DNA of 64,000 nt. It comes from Oceanobacillus sojae (lineage in GTDB: Bacteria > Bacillota > Bacilli > Bacillales > Amphibacillaceae). Both the position numbers and the translations under genes were made by a program. The notes beneath the pieces are model-generated. The model saw only the letters and a program-made list of their open reading frames with translations, ran no database searches and had not been told where the DNA came from. Shown piece by piece: positions 18,811 through 27,922 of this stretch (position 1 is the first letter of the stretch; the number at the start of each line of letters is the position of its first letter). Location: the NCBI RefSeq assembly GCF_900162665.1, contig NZ_LT727809.1, positions 382,738-446,737 of the forward strand, read 5' to 3'.

Positions 18811-19016
18811 TGATACTCTATACACCATTATCCTATCAGGAAATTTTTCCGGAAGAACAGGAAGCAGGTAATGGAATACAAGCAATTGAATGGCAAGGAC
18901 GAACGGTTTTTGTATCTAAAAATAATGATGGAAATTACCAAATTAATCAGCTTATTTCAAGTAATCCGAATGATTATCTGAATCCGGATTTTTTACCAGG
19001 AAGAATTATCAGCTGA
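18810..19016 (+). CDS. ylzJ: YlzJ-like conserved small protein
   Basis: A 68-aa protein translationally coupled to tepA (one-base overlap). It begins [16 protein letters not shown], the recognisable YlzJ start, and contains RTVFVSKNNDGNYQINQLISS. It has no membrane segment or catalytic motif. Function is unknown. Its placement between tepA and spoIIIE is conserved in Bacillus. Confidence 0.85.
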   Translation: MILYTPLSYQEIFPEEQEAGNGIQAIEWQGRTVFVSKNNDGNYQINQLISSNPNDYLNPDFLPGRIIS

Positions 19017-19084
19017 TGGTAATCTATGCTATAATAAAGAAACGGTAAAAGATAAGATTATGAAACAATATTGGGTGACATGAC

Positions 19085-19189
19085 AACTGGAACACAAGTC
19101 TCTTTAAGGAGAAGCTTGGGAATAAGGACATAACATTTTATTTTCCCAATGAAGCTTCTCTGTCAGCATAAAGAGAACTGATTCCAGTT
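19085..19189. repeat. Long imperfect hairpin between ylzJ and spoIIIE
   Basis: The two arms of this 105-base segment pair in four blocks: AACTGGAA (19085-19092) with TTCCAGTT (19182-19189), AGTCTCTTTA (19097-19106) with TAAAGAGAACT (19169-19179), GAGAAGCTT (19109-19117) with AAGCTTCTC (19152-19160), and TGGGAA with TTCCCA (19143-19148). It is too long and lacks a clean T run for a simple terminator. It looks like a miniature inverted-repeat element or a structured RNA. Nothing else is seen in the 329-base gap. Confidence 0.6.
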
Positions 19190-19345
19190 TCCTTGTTTAA
19201 AATCTATCATTATACAGGTTGAATGATTGAATCTATCTCTTTTTTAATAGTAATGAACAGTGTTTAAAATATACATAAAGGAATATAAATCCTTAATTCA
19301 ACTTGTGTAATTCTTTTAATTTGTTTTACATACGGGGGTGAGAAA

Positions 19346-21676
19346 ATGGCTGCCAAAAAGAGAAAAAAAAGAAAAAAAACGACAACCAAACAGTTTAAAG
19401 GACTGCAAAAAGAGCTCATTGGATTATTATTAATATTTATTGCTATCTTTGGAAGCGGGGCAGCTATGCTAAGCGGCGGCGCAATACCTGACTGGCTGGG
19501 AAATATATTTCAATTTTTCCTGGGTATTTGGCATTTTATTCTTCCTGTTGCATTATTTATTATTGGTTTCTATCTCATTATCAAACGTCAGGCACCTGAT
19601 TTTTTATCCAGAAGATTAATAGGATTTTATATTTTTCTGACCGGTATCTTATTGCTGACACATGTACAAGTAATGGAAAGCTTGCTGGCTAATGCGAATG
19701 ATGTATCTATTCTTGGCCTGACCTGGCAGCTTTACTTTCAATACTTAGAAGGCACCGGGACATTGGTACAGACAGGCGGCGGTATGGTTGGTGCACTATT
19801 ATTCACTGTCTCCTACTTCTTATTTTCTATTGCAGGTTCACGGATAGTTGTGTTTTTCTGCTTACTAATCGGAATTATTTTTTTGACGAATCTGTCTATT
19901 GGCGAATTTGTCAAAAAGGTAGGTGCCGGCTTTAAATCCACTTTCTCCTATCTGGCTGAACGTCTGGAGCGGTCGAGAGAGAAAAGAGCTGAACGGAAAG
20001 AGGAGCAGAAAGAAATCAAAGATTCTGTTTCTATAAAACGAAAAGAGAAGAATAAACGGGCAGAGGAAGAGGCTGAGGATAATACGGAAGAGCTTCTTAT
20101 TAATGACTTTACAGACATTGCGTATCAGGAACAGCCGCAAGCAGAAACCGAAACTGCCAAAACAGAGAATTCCAAGCAGCAGGAAAATACAGGCAGTGAG
20201 GAAGAGCTTCATGAAACAATGCCGATGACAGCAACAGAAAATCATGATTATAAGCTGCCTTCGATGGATTTATTAGCAAACCCGGCTCACAATTCACAGC
20301 AACAGGAAAAATCGCATATTCAGGCAACTGTCCGTAAGCTGGACCGTACTTTTCAAAGCTTCGGCGTAAAGGCTAAAATAGCGAAAGTGCATGTCGGTCC
20401 GGCAGTAACGAAATATGAAGTGTATCCGGAGTCTGGTGTGAAGGTAAGTAAAATAGTCGGTCTTCATGATGATATTGCGTTAGCACTTGCTGCCAAGGAT
20501 ATACGTATCGAAGCGCCGATACCAGGAAAATCAGCAGTTGGTATTGAAGTCCCTAATAAGGAAGTATCCATGGTTTCACTCCGGGAGGTTTTAGATAAAC
20601 AATCGTCTAAGACAAATAAACTGACGTTTGCTTTAGGAAGAGATATTTCCGGAGAAGCAATTGCCGGTGAGTTAAATAAAATGCCTCACTTACTGATTGC
20701 CGGTGCGACAGGAAGCGGGAAAAGTGTCTGCGTGAACGGTATTATTACCAGCATTTTAATGCGTGCCAAACCGCATGAAGTGAAAATGATGATGATTGAC
20801 CCTAAAAAAGTAGAACTAAATGTGTATAACGGAATTCCACATTTATTAACACCAGTTGTAACAGATCCTAAAAAAGCTTCCAGAGCATTGAAAAAGATTG
20901 TTGCAGAGATGGAACGGAGATATGATCTGTTCTCTGATAGCGGTACAAGAAATATGGAAGGTTACAATGCCTACGTCCGAAAACAAAATGCAGACGCAGC
21001 TGCGGAAGAGCAGCAGCCTTATTTGCCGTATATTGTTGTTCTTGTGGATGAGCTGGCAGATTTAATGATGGTTGCTTCGAATGATGTAGAGGATGCAATT
21101 ACCCGGCTTGCACAAATGGCGCGTGCAGCAGGTATCCATATAATCATAGCAACGCAGCGTCCATCTGTAGATGTTATCACCGGGGTCATTAAAGCGAATA
21201 TACCATCAAGAATTGCCTTCAGTGTATCATCTACAACAGATTCGCGTACCATCCTGGATTCCGGGGGTGCAGAGAAATTACTTGGGCGGGGGGATATGTT
21301 ATATCTCCCGTCCGGCAGCTCGAAGCCGACACGTGTTCAGGGCGCATTTTTATCTGATGAAGAGGTAGAGCGTATCGTGGATCACTGTATCGAGCAGCAG
21401 CAGGCAAGCTATCAGGAAGAAATGATTCCAGAAGAAACGAATGAAGTAATGGAAGAAGTGGATGATGAGCTTTATGACGATGCTGTTCAGATGATTACTG
21501 AAATGCAAAGTGCGAGTGTTTCTATGCTTCAGCGGCGTTTCCGCATCGGTTACACAAGAGCAGCCCGCTTAATAGATGCAATGGAAGCCCGTGGTATTGT
21601 GGGACCGTATGAAGGGAGTAAACCTCGTACTGTGCTGATACCAAATCAGACAGAGGAGCATTCCACTACTTCTTAG
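19346..21676 (+). CDS. spoIIIE: DNA translocase SpoIIIE (FtsK family)
   Basis: Hexameric ATPase that pumps the chromosome into the forespore through the division septum. It has 776 aa. A basic N-terminus is followed by four membrane segments (about 22-185), a charged linker rich in Glu/Lys, then the motor: RecA-like domain with Walker A GATGSGKS (about 452) and Walker [13 protein letters not shown], and [13 protein letters not shown]. The C-terminal gamma domain ([27 protein letters not shown]) reads chromosome orientation sequences. ATG follows GGGGGTG. Confidence 0.96.
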   Translation: MAAKKRKKRKKTTTKQFKGLQKELIGLLLIFIAIFGSGAAMLSGGAIPDWLGNIFQFFLGIWHFILPVALFIIGFYLIIKRQAPDFLSRRLIGFYIFLTGILLLTHVQVMESLLANANDVSILGLTWQLYFQYLEGTGTLVQTGGGMVGALLFTVSYFLFSIAGSRIVVFFCLLIGIIFLTNLSIGEFVKKVGAGFKSTFSYLAERLERSREKRAERKEEQKEIKDSVSIKRKEKNKRAEEEAEDNTEELLINDFTDIAYQEQPQAETETAKTENSKQQENTGSEEELHETMPMTATENHDYKLPSMDLLANPAHNSQQQEKSHIQATVRKLDRTFQSFGVKAKIAKVHVGPAVTKYEVYPESGVKVSKIVGLHDDIALALAAKDIRIEAPIPGKSAVGIEVPNKEVSMVSLREVLDKQSSKTNKLTFALGRDISGEAIAGELNKMPHLLIAGATGSGKSVCVNGIITSILMRAKPHEVKMMMIDPKKVELNVYNGIPHLLTPVVTDPKKASRALKKIVAEMERRYDLFSDSGTRNMEGYNAYVRKQNADAAAEEQQPYLPYIVVLVDELADLMMVASNDVEDAITRLAQMARAAGIHIIIATQRPSVDVITGVIKANIPSRIAFSVSSTTDSRTILDSGGAEKLLGRGDMLYLPSGSSKPTRVQGAFLSDEEVERIVDHCIEQQQASYQEEMIPEETNEVMEEVDDELYDDAVQMITEMQSASVSMLQRRFRIGYTRAARLIDAMEARGIVGPYEGSKPRTVLIPNQTEEHSTTS

Positions 21677-21718
21677 AAAAACCCGGTTTAATCCGTTTTG
21701 GATAAACCGGGTTTTTTT
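21677..21718 (+). terminator. spoIIIE terminator
   Basis: AAAACCCGGTTTAATCC and GGATAAACCGGGTTTT form a near-perfect stem with a short TTT loop region and a long T run directly after the gene. Confidence 0.92.
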
Positions 21719-22010
21719 CAATAAAAATAAGAAAGGAAGACATTTTAAAGTAAATCCGCATCCGGTTTAAAGATATACCTGTTCAGCTTCCTGTGTCTGT
21801 CTATGATAAGTCATCATTGATCCGCGGCAGCATATCATGATTCCTTTATCTCCGCTGATGCAGTCCAGTTTATACGTTGCTGTACAGACACTCTAAGCTT
21901 TTGTTCAGATTATGATTTTTTAAAGTTCAAAATTAGCAGAAGAAATGGTACGATTAGTAACAGATGCAAAAAACTATAGATGAAACAGTTGACAGAGAAG
22001 AGGTGAAGGA
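21719..22010. other. Intergenic stretch before ymfC with no recognisable feature
   Basis: No convincing promoter pair, gene or repeat was found here. The ribosome site of ymfC (GAGGTGAAGG) is at its right end. A promoter for the GntR-family gene must lie here or upstream. Confidence 0.4.
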
Positions 22011-22736
22011 ATGACTTTGCGTGAAGATGCCAGGCATTTATATTTGCAGGTTATGGACAAAATAAAAACAGGCATTGAAGATGGATTATATAAAGAGGAA
22101 GAAAAACTGCCATCTGAATATGAACTTTCGAAGCAACTAGGAGTTTCACGGGCAACTTTACGAGAAGCTTTAAGAATGCTGGAGGAAGATAATATTGTAA
22201 CCCGCAGACACGGGGTCGGCACATTTGTAAATACAAAGCCGCTGTTTCAGGCAGGTATTGAAGAACTCAGCAGTGTGACACAAATGATTAAGCGGTCTGG
22301 AAAGAAGCCGGGGACCCAATATATCAGTACCGATATTTTAGACGCTACCGAGCAGGAAAAGCGTGATTTCAGCATCCCGGATTTAGAATATGTAACGGCT
22401 ATTGAGAGGATTCGTACAGCAGATGGTGTGCCAGTTGTATTTTGTATTGATAAAGCACCTGCATCATACTTGTCTCTTGAAAAACTGCGGGAGATGGCTT
22501 CCATTTTCAGTACGATTGAAGCAGCTTCGGAAAAACAAATTGCTTACGCTATTGCAAACATTGAGCCAATTACATATCATGAACGCATTTATAGTATTTT
22601 GCAGTGTACGCCCGACCAGCCGCTGCTGCTATTAAAACAGATGCACTATACAAGCAATGATGAAGGTGTTTTGTACTCTATGAATTATTTCCGGGCAGAT
22701 ATGTTCAGCTTTCAAGTTGTGCGTCAACGGCTTTAA
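22011..22736 (+). CDS. ymfC: GntR/HutC-family transcriptional regulator YmfC
   Basis: A 241-aa regulator. The N-terminal winged helix-turn-helix has the GntR signature KEEEKLPSEYELSKQLGVSRATLREALRMLEED. The C-terminal UTRA domain (from about 95) resembles ligand-sensing domains (IERIRTADGVPVVFCIDKAP). The ligand is not evident. The gene sits between spoIIIE and ymfF, the same as in B. subtilis. Confidence 0.9.
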   Translation: MTLREDARHLYLQVMDKIKTGIEDGLYKEEEKLPSEYELSKQLGVSRATLREALRMLEEDNIVTRRHGVGTFVNTKPLFQAGIEELSSVTQMIKRSGKKPGTQYISTDILDATEQEKRDFSIPDLEYVTAIERIRTADGVPVVFCIDKAPASYLSLEKLREMASIFSTIEAASEKQIAYAIANIEPITYHERIYSILQCTPDQPLLLLKQMHYTSNDEGVLYSMNYFRADMFSFQVVRQRL

Positions 22737-22942
22737 TTTTCCGGGAGTTTTTCAGCTGCCTGAGACTATTTTTATAATCAAAAGGAAAGCAGTTCTTTAA
22801 AGTTTATTAGAAGATATGCCGGTTTTATATACTTTTGAAAAAGAATTTTCTCATATAATACCTGTTTTCTTTTAATATGATGGATGATAAAGGAGAGAAA
22901 CGCGTAAAATAAATACTGGCTAGTTTAGAATGGAGGATAAAT

Positions 22943-24229
22943 ATGAGTGTTAAGGAAATCAGACAGAATGAAAATAATATTCAATTTCACATGCTTCCGA
23001 ATAAAAAACATAAAACATTAACCTTTGCAGTAAAATTCCGTGCACCGCTGGAGAGAGAAACCGTTACAAAACGGGCTCTGCTTCCTTATGTGTTAAAACA
23101 GGGAACAGCTTCCTTCCCCACACGTAAAGAACTTCAGGAAGAATTAGCAGAACTGTATGGAGCAGTGCTGTCTATCGGCGGATCAAAAAAAGGAGAAAGT
23201 CATATTTTGACGTTTTATTTGGAAGTACCAAATGAAAAATTTCTGCCTGAAACCAATTCGTTAATGGAACGGGCGATAGAACTGCTGTATGAAATTGTTT
23301 ATAAACCAAATCAGGAAGAGAACGGATTTCTTAAGCGGGTATTCAACCGGGAAAAAGAAACTCTTCGCCAAAATATACTTTCTATCAAGGATGATAAGGC
23401 CAGCTATGCTAACATGCGGCTAATGGACGAAATGTGTTCAGGCGAACGCTACAGTATTCATGCGCAAGGCTATGAAGAGGATTTATCAGAGCTTTCAAAT
23501 CAGGAGCTGCTTACGTATTATCAAAATCTTCGTCAGGAAGATGAAATGGACGTTTATGTAAGCGGGGATTTTGATGCAAAACAGATGCTGGATTTATTAA
23601 CTCGCCAATTTAAACGGTCATCAAAGAAAAAAGAAGCTTCTGTTAAGGATGATGCACCAGTACAATCAGTCCCATCGAAAGAACTGATCGAAGAAGATCA
23701 GGTGCAGCAGGCGAAGCTGAATATCGGCTATCGGACCAATATTCTTTACCGGGATGAAAAATATCCGGCATTGCAGGTTTTTAATGGGATGTTTGGCGGT
23801 TTTCCAAGCTCCAAATTGTTTATAAATGTAAGAGAAAAGAACAGCCTGGCTTATTATGCTGTCTCCCGGATGGAGAGTCATAAAGGCTTATTATTTGTGA
23901 TGAGCGGGATTGCTCCAGAGGATTATGATAAGGCGCTCGCAATTATCCGTGAACAGATGGAAGCTATGAAAAATGGCGATTTTACGGAAGAAGAACTGGA
24001 AGAAACAAAGCTTCTTATTATCAATCAATTAAAAGAAACCTTAGACCATACACAGGGTATGATTGAATTTATGTATCAGCAAGTAGTCGGACAAAAAGAG
24101 ATGACAATTGATGAGCTGTTTGAAGGTATTCAGCAGGTAACCAAAGAGCAGGTTATTGAAGTAGCGAATCAAGTGCAGGAAAACATGGTGTACTTATTAA
24201 CAAGTGAAGGGGGAGAGGCCGATGAATAA
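22943..24229 (+). CDS. ymfF: M16-like peptidase YmfF, zinc motif absent
   Basis: A 428-aa M16-fold protein that lacks HxxEH: where it should lie, the sequence reads RALLPYVLKQGTASFPTRKE. The later M16C part is preserved (FGGFPSSKLFINVREKNSLAYYAVSR). It is therefore expected to be the non-catalytic partner of YmfH, whose ATG overlaps its last eight bases. Such inactive/active M16 pairs are known from processing peptidases and the AlbE/AlbF system. Confidence 0.92.
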   Translation: MSVKEIRQNENNIQFHMLPNKKHKTLTFAVKFRAPLERETVTKRALLPYVLKQGTASFPTRKELQEELAELYGAVLSIGGSKKGESHILTFYLEVPNEKFLPETNSLMERAIELLYEIVYKPNQEENGFLKRVFNREKETLRQNILSIKDDKASYANMRLMDEMCSGERYSIHAQGYEEDLSELSNQELLTYYQNLRQEDEMDVYVSGDFDAKQMLDLLTRQFKRSSKKKEASVKDDAPVQSVPSKELIEEDQVQQAKLNIGYRTNILYRDEKYPALQVFNGMFGGFPSSKLFINVREKNSLAYYAVSRMESHKGLLFVMSGIAPEDYDKALAIIREQMEAMKNGDFTEEELEETKLLIINQLKETLDHTQGMIEFMYQQVVGQKEMTIDELFEGIQQVTKEQVIEVANQVQENMVYLLTSEGGEADE

Positions 24230-25517
24230 GCAGTATTTTGATACAATTGATGAAACTTTATATGAAGAAAAACTGGATAACGGATTGCGGGTTTGTCTGC
24301 TGCCCAAACCGGAGCTGGCGAAAACATATGGTGTTTTCATGACAAATTACGGTTCGATTGATCAGAGCTTTGTACCTATTGGTCAAACAGAGGCGATCAC
24401 TGTGCCGGATGGAATTGCCCATTTCTTGGAGCATAAGCTTTTTGAGAAAGAAGATCGTGATGTATTTACGGATTTTACCAAGCAGGCAGCTTCTCCAAAC
24501 GCCTTTACTTCCTTTACAGAAACAGCTTATTTATTTTCGGCGACGAGTAATATCGAGAAAAACGTATTAACATTGGTTGATTTTGTGCAGGATCCCTATT
24601 TCTCTGAGCAATCTGTAGAGAAGGAAAAAGGCATCATCGCCCAGGAAATTAATATGTATGATGATCAGCCGGATTGGCGTCTGTTTATGGGGACGAATAA
24701 AGCGTTGTTCCATAATCATCCTGTTAATATTGATATTGCAGGCACTGTAGATTCCATTTACACCATAACAAAGGATGATTTGTATACCTGCTACCATACT
24801 TTCTATCATCCGGAAAATATGATCTTATTTGTAACGGGCAACTTTGATGCTCAGGAAATGATGAATTTAATTAAAGAAAACCAGCAGAAAAAATCATTTG
24901 ATAAGCTGGATGATATTAAGCGGCAGTTCCCTGAAGAGCCGGATACTGTAAAAGAAAAGAATTTAAAGATTAATATGCCGGTATCTATTCCGAAGTGTGC
25001 AGTAGGTATTAAAGAGCCGAATAAGCGGCTTGAAGGCGAAGAATACCTGAAACGTGATCTATTCGTTGATATGGTGCTGGATCATTTCTTTTCAACCGGC
25101 GGTGAGTTTTACCAAAAATTATATGACGAAGATTTAATTGATAACAGCTTCTTTTTTGAAAGTAACCTGCAAACTTCCTTTGGATATGTTTCCATTGGTT
25201 CCAATACCAATAATCCAGAAACTTTCTCCTCAAGGGTGCAGGAGCTGCTTTTATCAACCAAAGATCTTGAAATTAGTGAAGCAGATTTTGAACGGATGAA
25301 AAAGAAAAAGATGGGGCAATTGCTCCGTGCGATGAATTCTTTGGAATTTATTGCAAATCAATTTGCCACTTTATCCTTTAAAAAGGTAAATTTATTTGAT
25401 ATCGTACCATTTATTCAAAAACTGACTGTTCAGGATGTAAATGCGTTTTTAAACTCATGGATAGAAGAAGAACGTCTGGCAACATGTACGATTCAAAATC
25501 AAACGGTGGATAAATGA
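24222..25517 (+). CDS. ymfH: M16 zinc protease YmfH
   Basis: A 431-aa M16 protease with intact zinc motif HFLEHKLFE and the distal glutamate in EKEKGIIAQEINMYDDQ. ATG 24222 follows AAGGGGGAG, and a GTG at 24204 would put that site inside the coding region. It overlaps ymfF by eight bases at the start and ymfI by four at the end (ATGA), so the three are a translationally coupled set. The substrate is unknown. Confidence 0.93.
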   Translation: MNKQYFDTIDETLYEEKLDNGLRVCLLPKPELAKTYGVFMTNYGSIDQSFVPIGQTEAITVPDGIAHFLEHKLFEKEDRDVFTDFTKQAASPNAFTSFTETAYLFSATSNIEKNVLTLVDFVQDPYFSEQSVEKEKGIIAQEINMYDDQPDWRLFMGTNKALFHNHPVNIDIAGTVDSIYTITKDDLYTCYHTFYHPENMILFVTGNFDAQEMMNLIKENQQKKSFDKLDDIKRQFPEEPDTVKEKNLKINMPVSIPKCAVGIKEPNKRLEGEEYLKRDLFVDMVLDHFFSTGGEFYQKLYDEDLIDNSFFFESNLQTSFGYVSIGSNTNNPETFSSRVQELLLSTKDLEISEADFERMKKKKMGQLLRAMNSLEFIANQFATLSFKKVNLFDIVPFIQKLTVQDVNAFLNSWIEEERLATCTIQNQTVDK

Positions 25518-26230
25518 AAGGGAATATCCTTTTAATTGGTGCAAGCGGTGATATCGGTTCAGCTATCGCAAAAAAATTGCTGGACACCGGGTATCAGCTT
25601 ATCCTTCATTATCATTCTAATCTGGCACCTGTTAAAGAATTAATACAGGCTGATGAGCGAAACGCGATCTTAGCTGCTTATCAGGCTGATTTAGCAGATG
25701 AAGCAGAGGTAGCTGATTTTATCGAGGACGTTTCTATTTCCGTAGATGGAATTATTTTCGCTGGCGGTCATGCGCATTATGGTCTGTTTCAGGATATGAA
25801 AGCTGAAGAGATGGATGACTTATTACAGGTTCACGTCAAGTCGCCATGGCTGATTACCCATCATTTTCTTCCAGCTATGATCCGTCAAAGAAAAGGGAAT
25901 ATTTTATTTATTACAAGTATTTGGGGCGATTATGGGGCAAGTAATGAAGTTGCCTACTCCAGTGTAAAAGGAGCCCAAAATATATTTGTAAAGGCTTTGG
26001 CAAAAGAAGTAGCATTATCCAATATCCGGGTGAATGCAGTAAGCCCCGGTTTTATTGATACGAAAATGAATCGCAATTTATCTGTTGAAGAAGCAGATGC
26101 TTTTATTAATGAAATTCCGGAGAATCGGGCCGGTCGTCCTGAAGAGGTTGCGAATGTAATCAGCTATTTACTTAGTGAAGAATCCAGTTATATTCAGGGT
26201 GAAGTTATTCATATTAACGGCGGGCTGTAG
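25514..26230 (+). CDS. ymfI: Short-chain dehydrogenase/reductase YmfI (FabG-like)
   Basis: A 238-aa Rossmann-fold oxidoreductase. It has the glycine-rich cofactor site LIGASGDIGSAIAKKL, the catalytic region ITSIWGDYGASNEVAYSSVKG (tyrosine and lysine of YxxxK present), and VNAVSPGFIDTKMN. NAG of the usual NNAG motif reads FAGGHA here. It is coupled to ymfH. The substrate is not evident, and acyl-carrier-protein reduction is only a guess. Confidence 0.9.
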   Translation: MKGNILLIGASGDIGSAIAKKLLDTGYQLILHYHSNLAPVKELIQADERNAILAAYQADLADEAEVADFIEDVSISVDGIIFAGGHAHYGLFQDMKAEEMDDLLQVHVKSPWLITHHFLPAMIRQRKGNILFITSIWGDYGASNEVAYSSVKGAQNIFVKALAKEVALSNIRVNAVSPGFIDTKMNRNLSVEEADAFINEIPENRAGRPEEVANVISYLLSEESSYIQGEVIHINGGL

Positions 26231-26335
26231 AAGGAAATATTCTTGACAGCATCATTATCAACGTTTCTCTATGATAAAAGATAAATTGGGCATTGGTCAT
26301 GTATAAATTTTTAAATTCCTCAAATACTATAGATG

Positions 26336-26513
26336 CTTAAGGAGAGTTTCAGAGCAATCTGCTTTTACAGTCAGTCCTTATTTTTGCGAATAAGGAGACA
26401 TAAAGCAGTACTCTGGACGGAAAAGCTGTGTGTCTCTGGCAACAGAGATAATGGCCGGCAAATCGTGAGACCTCTTGATTTGCAAAAGAAAACTTTTGAG
26501 GAGGCATGTCCAA
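26336..26513 (+). promoter_or_regulatory. Structured leader upstream of ymfJ
   Basis: A series of nested perfect pairings precedes ymfJ: CAGAG (26350-26354) with CTCTG (26411-26415), CTGCTTT (26359-26365) with AAAGCAG (26402-26408), CCTTATT with AATAAGG (26376-26395), a TCTCTG-GCAA-CAGAGA tetraloop hairpin (26433-26448), and CAAAAG-AAAA-CTTTTG ending just before the ribosome site. It has none of the signatures of T-box, SAM, lysine, FMN or cobalamin elements that I know. A possible -10 TACTAT (26325-26330) would start transcription at its left edge. Its role is unknown. Confidence 0.5.
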
Positions 26514-26765
26514 ATGTCAGTATTAGATAACTTCGATTCATGGAAAGGTTTTTTAAAGGGACGTTTGCAGCAAGCGGAAGAAAGTGGTATTAACCATGAT
26601 ACGTTAACAAATTTGGCAGCTGAAGTCGGTGATTATCTGGCTGAAAGTGTTGATGCTAAAACACCGGAAGAGAAGGTGCTGAAAGAGTTGTGGAGTACGG
26701 CTTCTGAAGAAGAACAGCAAGCGCTTGCCAGTACGATGATTAAGCTTGTCCAAAAGCATGATTAA
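26514..26765 (+). CDS. ymfJ: DUF3243 protein YmfJ
   Basis: An 83-aa protein starting at ATG 26514 with GAGGAGG (26498-26504). A frame extending upstream to 26475 lies within the leader and is rejected. Sequence features: VLDNFDSWKGFLKGRLQQAEESG and VGDYLAESVDAKTPEEKVLKELW, matching the DUF3243 family of Bacilli. Acidic and helical, with no known function. In B. subtilis ymfJ is also between ymfI and ymfK. Confidence 0.88.
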   Translation: MSVLDNFDSWKGFLKGRLQQAEESGINHDTLTNLAAEVGDYLAESVDAKTPEEKVLKELWSTASEEEQQALASTMIKLVQKHD

Positions 26766-26782
26766 CTAATGAATATTTCGGG

Positions 26783-26820
26783 AAAGAAGCTGTATAGTAT
26801 TATCTATATGGCTTCTTTTT
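26783..26820 (+). terminator. ymfJ terminator
   Basis: AAAGAAGC (26783-26790) pairs with GCTTCTTT, extended by TGTATAG/CTATATG with small bulges, and a T run follows. Confidence 0.75.
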
Positions 26821-27014
26821 ATGTATAGATAAACGTTATTGTTTATCTTTTTTAAACGGTTTTGGAAAAATGAATGAGGAAAAAGATGTTAGCTGTTTAG
26901 GAAAAACTAAAAAGATGGTATATTATAATAGAAAACTTGTCCTTTTTTCGATATGATGGTACATAGTACGACATAATAAGTTATCTGTTTGAAAAGATTA
27001 CTTTAAAAAGTGTA

Positions 27015-27091
27015 TGTTCAAAAAGTACGATAAAAAAGGCCGGGATTTTCTTTTCCTGAAGTTATTTTTATTTTATTGGACTTTTTGAGCA
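27015..27091. repeat. Hairpin element upstream of ymfK (TGTTCAAAAAGT ends)
   Basis: TGTTCAAAAAGT (27015-27026) and ACTTTTTGAGCA (27080-27091) are inverted ends with one mismatch and enclose about 50 bases. The element stops 20 bases before the ymfK ATG. It belongs to the same family as the copies at 8523, 38608 and 57951. The rest of the 346-base gap after ymfJ is AT-rich with a possible extended -10 (TGGTATATT, 26916-26924). Confidence 0.6.
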
Positions 27092-27111
27092 ACCTATAAA
27101 AGGAGCTTATC

Positions 27112-27897
27112 ATGGACAGAACACAATGGTACTTAGAGTATGAAAATCTAATAAACCGCCCGGGATTACTAGGCGAAATTTCCTCTTTGCTCGGTATGCT
27201 TTCCATTAATATTATTATGATTAATGGCGTGGAAAATTCCCGCAGAGCAATGCTTATCCTGTCTAAATATGATGAAAATATAATTAGACTTAAATATATT
27301 TTAGAAACAATGGATGCGATTAAAGTACACAAACTTCGTAAGCCTAAATTACGCGATAAAATTACAGTCCGGCATGGAAAGTTTATCCATCATGATAATG
27401 AGGATCGTAAAACCATTCGTTTTGTACGAAATGAACTTGGACTTTTAGTTGATTTTATGGCTGAATTATTTAAGGTGGAAGGGCATAAACTTATTGGGAT
27501 AAGAGGAATGCCCAGAGTAGGGAAGACAGAATCCGTTGTTGCAGCGAGCGTCAGCGCAAATAAGAGATGGCTGTTTGTCTCCAGCACCATGATTAAACAA
27601 ACTGTACGTAAAAGTTTAATTGAAGGGGAATATGATTCAGATAATATATACATTATCGATGGTATTGTGTCAAAAAGAAAAATGAATGAAGAAGAGCACT
27701 GGCAGCTGATTAGAGAAATTATGCAGCTGCCGACTGTCAAGGTGATTGAACATCCAGATATATTCGTTCAATCTACAGAATACAATATGGAGGACTTTGA
27801 TTATATTATTGAACTCAGAACACATGAAGATCAGGAAATCACCTATGAGACAGTGGAAAATGAAGATTTACGGCAGGGCGGATTCTCGATGTTTTAA
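27112..27897 (+). CDS. ymfK: DUF3388 protein with ACT-like N-terminus (YmfK)
   Basis: A 261-aa protein. Residues about 1-75 look like an ACT domain (YLEYENLINRPGLLGEISSLLGMLSINIIMINGVENSRR). A P-loop-like segment GIRGMPRVGKTESVVAA follows near 130, so nucleotide binding is possible. The C-terminal part has no motif I recognise. Conserved in Bacillaceae between ymfJ and rodZ. The function is unknown. Confidence 0.85.
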   Translation: MDRTQWYLEYENLINRPGLLGEISSLLGMLSINIIMINGVENSRRAMLILSKYDENIIRLKYILETMDAIKVHKLRKPKLRDKITVRHGKFIHHDNEDRKTIRFVRNELGLLVDFMAELFKVEGHKLIGIRGMPRVGKTESVVAASVSANKRWLFVSSTMIKQTVRKSLIEGEYDSDNIYIIDGIVSKRKMNEEEHWQLIREIMQLPTVKVIEHPDIFVQSTEYNMEDFDYIIELRTHEDQEITYETVENEDLRQGGFSMF

Positions 27898-27922
27898 TTT
27901 ATAAAGGTGGAAGGTGTTTTAA

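Noticed and set aside
26336..26513. T-box or known riboswitch before ymfJ
   Set aside because: No T-box sequence, no specifier loop and no signature of SAM, lysine, FMN, cobalamin, glycine or purine classes.
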